Shown here: one piece after another, positions 58,568-64,000 of the stretch
Layout: each line of letters opens with the position of its first letter
Position numbering within the stretch: position 1 is the first letter of the stretch
Assembly: GCF_000003815.2 (NCBI RefSeq)
Contig: NW_023365820.1
Span: 281,753 to 345,752 of the forward strand
Reading direction: 5' to 3'
DNA from: Branchiostoma floridae
Lineage: Eukaryota; Chordata; Leptocardii; Amphioxiformes; Branchiostomatidae
Length of the DNA stretch: 64,000 nt
The notes under the pieces: generated by a model
The model's input: the letters and a program-made list of their open reading frames with translations, nothing else
Databases searched by the model: none
Told to the model about the DNA's origin: nothing
Made by a program: the position numbers and the translations under genes

Positions 58568-58650
58568 ATAGAAGAACTTTATTGCGCAACGATCGTACAC
58601 GGTACAATGCATGGCAAAAGAAAGAAGAAAACAACTTATCATCCTAATTA
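58568..58650 (-). mobile_element. LINE 3' UTR fragment
   Basis: GAACTTTATTGCGCAACGAT and ACAATGCATGGCAA match the minus-strand LINE tail at about 6822-6860 (TAACTTTATTGCGCAACAAT, ACAATGTATGGCAA). No coding part remains. Confidence 0.6.
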
Positions 58651-59780
58651 CCAAAGCAAGTATGAAACATAGTACATATGCAGATTACGAATATAGAATG
58701 AAATTTGACATCCTTATTTCTAAAACAATGAGAGCTAGAATAAAACATTTTACTACAATCGAGTGGGGCTAATTATGAGTTTCGGCATTTTTTTCTTATG
58801 ACATAGCAATCTTTTATGAATTTACCTATTAGCATTGTGGGAGTTTTCACATCTGAATGTATAATCATGCTTCTTGTCACCAATGCAGTACTATGTAAAA
58901 TGACAAATACGCAATATATACAGAATCTATTTTGCTTGATTCTACTCATGAATCTATAACGTTATACGTATTTTATTTTTATTTTTTCCAGGAAGGAATA
59001 GTGACGGTGTTCGAGCGATCGTTAATTCAAGTAAGGCATGATTTTTTAAGTACCTAGTAGTAGTACGATGTTGATTTTCTATAGCTCACGTGTTCTTGTC
59101 AAACACACAAAGGGGCCACTACTCTTTTTAATGAATATGATATATGGGTTCTTTTAAGTACACGAACAGGTTCGCCGTTTGAAGCTCATGCAAGAATCTT
59201 CCTCGTGCATGAATTCATTGCTTTTGTGTCACCATCCGAAATGACAACGAGTTGCTACGTACCATATAAAAGAATCCACGAATTTGATCGATATGATAGC
59301 GGGTTTGCGCTTCCGCTTACGCCATGGAGACCACATTGCTTAAAATGAATTCAAATTGGTAGCTAATTTTTTCCTTATTGTTTACCCTCTCCCTTAGTCA
59401 TTTTCGGCAAGCGCAAGGCATCTATTGCACACTTCTAAATATGTCTTGAGAGTTTTAGTCACTGAATAGCCAAATACTGTCTAACTTTTAGATAACACAC
59501 CGCCACTATCATTTAGGCCATCTCAACAAAGTACAAATGACCAGCTTACTATGGCTAATTTCGTTGGCTTTACTGAATACTAGATACCGTCAACAGAGGC
59601 ATCTTAGATAAGCAAAACCTTTTGAGTTGATATTATCTTGATTTTCATTCATAAACGTACTGGTGAAGGTTCAAACACATATGTATTAAGCGGTAGTACG
59701 GCAGACCGTTAGCGATAATGCTAATTGCTTTGGGTGCCTATCTATGCACTAGATCCATGACCAAAGAATGGTAACGTCCG
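58651..59780. other. no gene seen
   Basis: AT-rich, nothing recognised. Confidence 0.4.
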
Positions 59781-59783
59781 TCG

Positions 59784-60017
59784 TTGCAGATTTTATCGTC
59801 TATGGTGACTTTTATGATCTGTAACCCCAGGACCTGCCAAAACATACCAATAACGTTTATGGGATCTGCCCCTTTCACTGGAATATCATGTCTGAACCTT
59901 TTGAAGTTCACACATGGTGCAACATTAGTGGTTAAGTTTTCATTTGCAACAGATGAGGAGTTCAATTCTTTTCACAATGATCTGTTATTGCATCTTGGTT
60001 ACCCATCACCTGGTTGA
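59784..60017 (+). CDS. unrecognised small open frame
   Basis: The text includes FTHGATLVVKFSFATDEEF and HNDLLLHLGYPSPG, which looks more protein-like than chance frames nearby. An acceptor-like GTAACCCCAG occurs at 59821-59830. No family is recognised. Confidence 0.2.
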   Translation: MQILSSMVTFMICNPRTCQNIPITFMGSAPFTGISCLNLLKFTHGATLVVKFSFATDEEFNSFHNDLLLHLGYPSPG

Positions 60018-60423
60018 CCGTAACAGAGCATGTTGCACCAGTAACAAACTAGGTCTGCAACGATCCGGTTCGACGTCTCGACGTATTTTCCACAACTTTT
60101 ACGACGACGCGGACGTTTTTACGACGGTGGGTCGTGCGAAGAGGATACTTTATGACGTAGCCGTTCCAATTCGGACGTCTGCCACTTTCAATAAAATGGG
60201 TAATAAAAGAGGTCGTATTTGCTTTCATTGTAACAAAATGTAATAAGCGATTGTGCAACACCTGGGGCCGTCGTAGTAGCATTTATCGACCAAGTCGTAT
60301 ACCTGGCCTCAGTGGACTGTTGTACACTGCTCACCTTTGTAAAAATTTTATCCCCATGACCGTCGTCTCGATGTCTTTATAAATACAAAAAGTCGATTAC
60401 TTTGCTTTCGATTTTGAAAGAAA

Positions 60424-60717
60424 ATGAATTTTTTTGTGGATCTATTTCTCTTCTTTGATCTGGACTTTTTATATATTTTACCTACTAATGTCAGCACAGC
60501 CGAGCCATATCATTATTTTAAAGTAGAATTCTATTTTCATCCTGTGGAGGCATTGATCATTACTTTTAGAAATATGAAAGATGATTTATTACATGCTGCA
60601 AAAAGAGGATGCCCTGAACATGATACTATAAAGTTGTTTTCGTCGCCCTTTAGCGAAATGACCGTACAGAGACTGAAGTTAACGTTGTATTTGTGTGACT
60701 TTGATTCCATGATTTGA
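60424..60717 (+). CDS. unrecognised small open frame
   Basis: 97 codons with ATG in AAAATGAAT context. The second half (FHPVEALIITFRNMKDDLLH, then KRGCPEHDTIKLF) has balanced composition. No domain is recognised and no splice context is evident. It may be a pseudogene piece or chance. Confidence 0.2.
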   Translation: MNFFVDLFLFFDLDFLYILPTNVSTAEPYHYFKVEFYFHPVEALIITFRNMKDDLLHAAKRGCPEHDTIKLFSSPFSEMTVQRLKLTLYLCDFDSMI

Positions 60718-60814
60718 ATATGATGCAAGATATAAAAGTATGGTTTTTAAGCACAACAAAATACTTAGAAATGTTAATTCTTCATTTTCACAAAATTATC
60801 AAACCTTTACTGTG

Positions 60815-61022
60815 GTATCTCACTGCACTTAGCGTACCGGTGCTGCATTTCGGGGTTCAAAAGACTTCTCAACGAATTTCAGAAATAAAGAACTAGTTTT
60901 GTGTATCTTGTTGTCTTTTAAGTCATACTTTTATGTATAACACAATATCTAATTTATAAAAAAAACATCAGCAAAAATAACACAACAGTGCCGCACCCTA
61001 GCCGCAAGTGCAGTGAGATACC
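60815..61022. mobile_element. TCACTGCACTTG-type MITE, copy 2
   Basis: GGTATCTCACTGCACTTAGC is inverted at GCAAGTGCAGTGAGATACC. Inner TGCATTTCGGGGTT pairs with AACAGTGCCGCACC-type sequence. Confidence 0.8.
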
Positions 61023-61575
61023 ATCTTTATATAGTCGCGCAGCGCAGTCACTGATTCAAGTAAAAAGGGTGTTTTTGTCTTTGTCGTTTGCCTCTATGAT
61101 AGCCTGTGGGCAGTAGGACATCCCTGACTGACTGTTACGCTGCACCCGAACTAATAAAACACATGATGAGATAAACTCTTCCACCCCTCATATAATCGTT
61201 TCATCCCCCAATATTACTGTACCTGAAATATCACCGCCATGTGCAAGTTTTATCAAATTTATTATACCGCAACTCATACATATAACGCATCATTTTACTG
61301 TACTCTTATCAACGATGCTTATAAATTCTCAATACCTGTAAGCATTCATTTGATTTAGGATGTAAAACGTTTATTCCAACTGAAGTTTTATGTTCTATGT
61401 ACAAAGCATTAAAACTTATGAGGCCCGACAATAAAGTAGACTTGGATGGATTACTGTTGATCAAATCTTTGACAGTGTTCAAAACTGACACGGGGGAGAT
61501 AACGGTATGATAGATTAGATCATAGAATAAACATAAGGATAATGTCGTTGACGTTTTCTATTCGTATTCGTGGAC
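61023..61575. other. no gene seen
   Basis: Spacer between two copies of one MITE family; nothing recognised. Confidence 0.4.
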
Positions 61576-61577
61576 CG

Positions 61578-61790
61578 TCACTGCACTTGCGGCACCGGTG
61601 CGGCACTGCGGGGTTGGTAGATGACTCAACGAATTTCAGAGATAAAGAACGAATTTTCTTCCTTTTTGTGCATTTTGTTGCATTCCAAGTCATAATTTTT
61701 ACGTATAATGCAATACCTTAATTATTAAGAAAAAAAAGCGCAGCAGTGAACGAACCCCGCAGTGCCTAACCGGTGCCCGAAGTGCAGTGA
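61578..61790. mobile_element. TCACTGCACTTG-type MITE, copy 3
   Basis: TCACTGCACTTGCGGCACCG and GGTGCGGCACTGCGGGGTT pair with AACCCCGCAGTGCC and CCGGTGCCCGAAGTGCAGTGA at the other end (the last 20 bases cited to 61790). The core CAACGAATTTCAGAGATAAA is shared with copy 2. Confidence 0.82.
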
Positions 61791-62950
61791 GAGTAAACCT
61801 TAACCGCGCAGTGCCAGTGTCCATGTCTGTCTTAAAGTCAGAATTAAATGATTCGAAAGACGTCGTGTAGAAGTCGCAAGACCTTCTTACGACCGTTCGG
61901 ATGAACTTCCTCATCGCCTAACGGTCGCAAAGATCTCGTGTCCTCGTTGTAAAAGAAGAAAAAAAGACCAAAACCTAGTGAAGGATATAACTGTCAGATG
62001 ACCTGGCGTCCATTGACCTTTCCTGGTGATCAGCACAAACTATGACACAGGGCAGACAAAGGTAGAAGAATAGAGCCACGTCTCTCCAGATACGAAGAGA
62101 ACAAGTGAGTAAATAATGTAATCGTCATCAAGGGGTCGAGCGTGCATCTTTCGCCTAAAATTTCCTAGATTAGATATAGCGAGATTGGACGTTGTGTGAA
62201 CATCGTCCCATCCATATAATCGCCGAGAGATCGACCGGACACCAGCCGAGTCCCTGCCGAAACTATACTTTAGAGATCTCAGACTAGTTGGGCGAGATCT
62301 TTTCATCTTGTACGTGTGAATTCAGCTTGTATATATATATAGGTCGACAGAAAAGTATAACATAAAGAAGAAAAATAATATATGTATAATTCCAAAAACT
62401 TAACCATGATTCATAAAACACTGTTTTAGTTGCTCAAGATAGGAGAAGCACATACGCTTTATGTTTCCCTGTAGAACGCCTATGCATGCCAGCCATTCTA
62501 CTCTCTTTAACAGCCTTAAAATACTTGAAGCGTTACGAAATCCTTTACAAAGAGCCTTATCAAATTTCCAAGAATTCCGCCTATTTTATGGCACTCTTAA
62601 GCAGCCTCAAAAGCCATAAAGCGTTTAAAACGCCTTTACCTATTTCCAGGAAATCCACCTAACTTATGGCAAGCTTGTATACGATGTACATCATTAAGAC
62701 ACTGTGCAGGTGCTTCTTATTTATTGCTTCTAATAATACACGCAATAAGACTAGATTTACATTCATAGGTATCCATCCATGATGATAGCTAAGCCGAGCC
62801 AAAGCCGCAGGGTGGTTTCTTCCGCTTGTATAAATGAGAATTGCCCTCCCTTGTTCCATTACACCGAAGAGCAACCATAGCCCATCGTGATGTCATGGAT
62901 TGATCGATGTTGTATGCTAATAAGCGTTTTGTCCTCGCATTGGGTGGCGT
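61791..62950. other. no gene seen
   Basis: A weak duplicated phrase (ATTTCCAAGAATTCCGCCTA and ATTTCCAGGAAATCCACCTA) lies at 62560-62670. A TA run lies near 62330. No gene. Confidence 0.45.
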
Positions 62951-62954
62951 GCAT

Positions 62955-63325
62955 CAGGGCTCGAAATAATTTTTTCTGCATACTGGTGCAGGTAACATTG
63001 AAATTACAGTTCAACTATTTCAAGAATTCTACCAACATAGATGGACTTTTAAGTTAACATTGAAAATTACCTTCACTAGACAAATTTCACCTGCACCACT
63101 CTGAATCTAGGAAGTATTGATAATACTATAATTGTCCAGGAACCATTGCTATTTTTTTCTTTTATACTTTATAGGTAGTAGCAGTCAATGCAGCTGATAA
63201 CAAACCATATACACCTATATCATAAGGAAATGTATGTATAAAACCAAGTAAATGGACAGGAAATACCTGCACAGCCCCGCTTTTACCTGCACGAACCTGT
63301 ATATACAGGAAGTATTTCAAGCCCT
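62955..63325. mobile_element. MITE with CAGGGCTCGAAATA-type ends (hAT-like look)
   Basis: CAGGGCTCGAAATAATTTT at the left is inverted at AAGTATTTCAAGCCCTA on the right. TGCAT lies directly outside both ends if the final A is counted in the element. The interior repeats CTGCACC- and CTGCACG-type words. No coding content. Confidence 0.65.
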
Positions 63326-63734
63326 ATGCATATATCTTTGACAAGGAAGAATGTTCAGCGGCAGTAGGTCTTATCAAAAAGCGATGAGTCGTCATCATTG
63401 GCGGTAACACTCACTACGGCGATAGAAAGAAACCTTGGGGACAACCGTTCCACTTAAACCTCCCAACAGAGTTGCCCCCGGGGGCACAAAAGATCGCTTA
63501 GTGAATTCCCAGTGCAAAAGCCCATCTGAAAACCGCCTCGAAGGTGCATTTTCCAAATGATAGGCGAGGAAGTCGCGGGGCTTGGATGACTAGTATCCGT
63601 AAAAATGGGACTACAACAGGGGCAGATCGGATATTGGGAGGGAAGCGGCGGTAGGAAATTGCACTGGAAGGAGAGTTAAGTGGTCCAACAGTTTGAAAGC
63701 TACGACAATGGTTAAGGTCATTGGCCGTTTGGGT

Positions 63735-64000
63735 ATAGGGATGTCTCTGTAGCGCAACTGGTAGCAGCCTCACAGTTGAGCTTCTGGTTGCAATACCTTG
63801 GTAGGTGGGAGGACCTTAACGATCTTGTGCTCTTGGGAAAGGCACTTTACACGACTTTCCTCACTTTGCTCAAGTGAAAATGAGTCGTCCCTCGGATAGG
63901 ACGTTAAATGGAGGTCCCGTGTCTGGGGAGAGCCATCCCCCGGGCACGTTAAAGAACCCGCCATATGTGCGATGGTGCGGTGTGAGCGGTTCAAAACCTA
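63735..64000 (+). mobile_element. tRNA-derived SINE, runs off window
   Basis: A-box-like TGTAGCGCAACTGGTAGCAG and B-box-like TGGTTGCAATACC are followed by the tail TTGTGCTCTTGGGAAAGGCA, CTTTACACGAC and GGACGTTAAATGGAGGTCCC. This is the longest SINE tail in the window. Confidence 0.75.

Overview
This window looks like chordate or other marine deuterostome genomic DNA. An amphioxus (Branchiostoma-like) source is my best inference, but no species-diagnostic marker is visible. The grounds are spliced genes with GT-AG introns, a single-exon TRIM-NHL gene of the kind that is expanded in amphioxus, a DNase I gene with vertebrate-like exon content, many tRNA-derived SINEs with a shared tail, truncated non-LTR retrotransposons and a very high density of short inverted-repeat DNA transposons. 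All recognisable host genes are on the + strand and lie in the first 20 kb.

Layout. Positions 1-350 hold a LINE 3' fragment and a reverse SINE. Positions 454-2343 are the 3' part of a cysteine-rich secreted-type gene: three phase-0 exons (732-890, 1181-1372, 1792-1950) and a possible tiny last exon. The first of these exons is preceded by four copies of a ~92-bp unit carrying its own splice acceptor. Positions 4435-6426 are an intronless RING / two B-box / coiled-coil / NHL protein of 663 residues. Positions about 6795-7935 are a minus-strand LINE in which an ORF1-like piece sits directly beside an ORF2 C-terminal piece. Positions about 9840-19930 are a complete DNase I-type gene: a short 5' UTR exon behind a TATA box, then nine coding exons that join in phase to 363 codons. 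It has a signal peptide, all catalytic residues and an unusual C-terminal extension of about 80 residues. Its introns hold a SINE, MITEs, a LINE remnant and a long GT microsatellite.

From 20 kb to 64 kb I find no convincing host gene. The region is filled with mobile and tandem-repeat DNA: a pyrimidine-rich ~162-bp array (24.9-25.8 kb), a ~175-bp array (25.9-26.5 kb), a ten-unit ~200-bp satellite (33.8-35.8 kb), a 183-bp array that keeps a reading frame open (56.5-57.3 kb), three TTAA-flanked (piggyBac-like) non-autonomous elements plus a fragment, an internally deleted mariner with TA target duplications, a Mutator-like MITE with perfect 87-bp terminal repeats and a 9-bp target duplication nested inside a SINE, and several multi-copy MITE families. 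Three short open frames (45148-45548, 59784-60017, 60424-60717) look slightly protein-like but I do not recognise them.

The recognised genes do not form a pathway. The secreted nuclease, the TRIM protein and the Cys-rich protein could all have defence or extracellular roles, but that is inference from family knowledge only.
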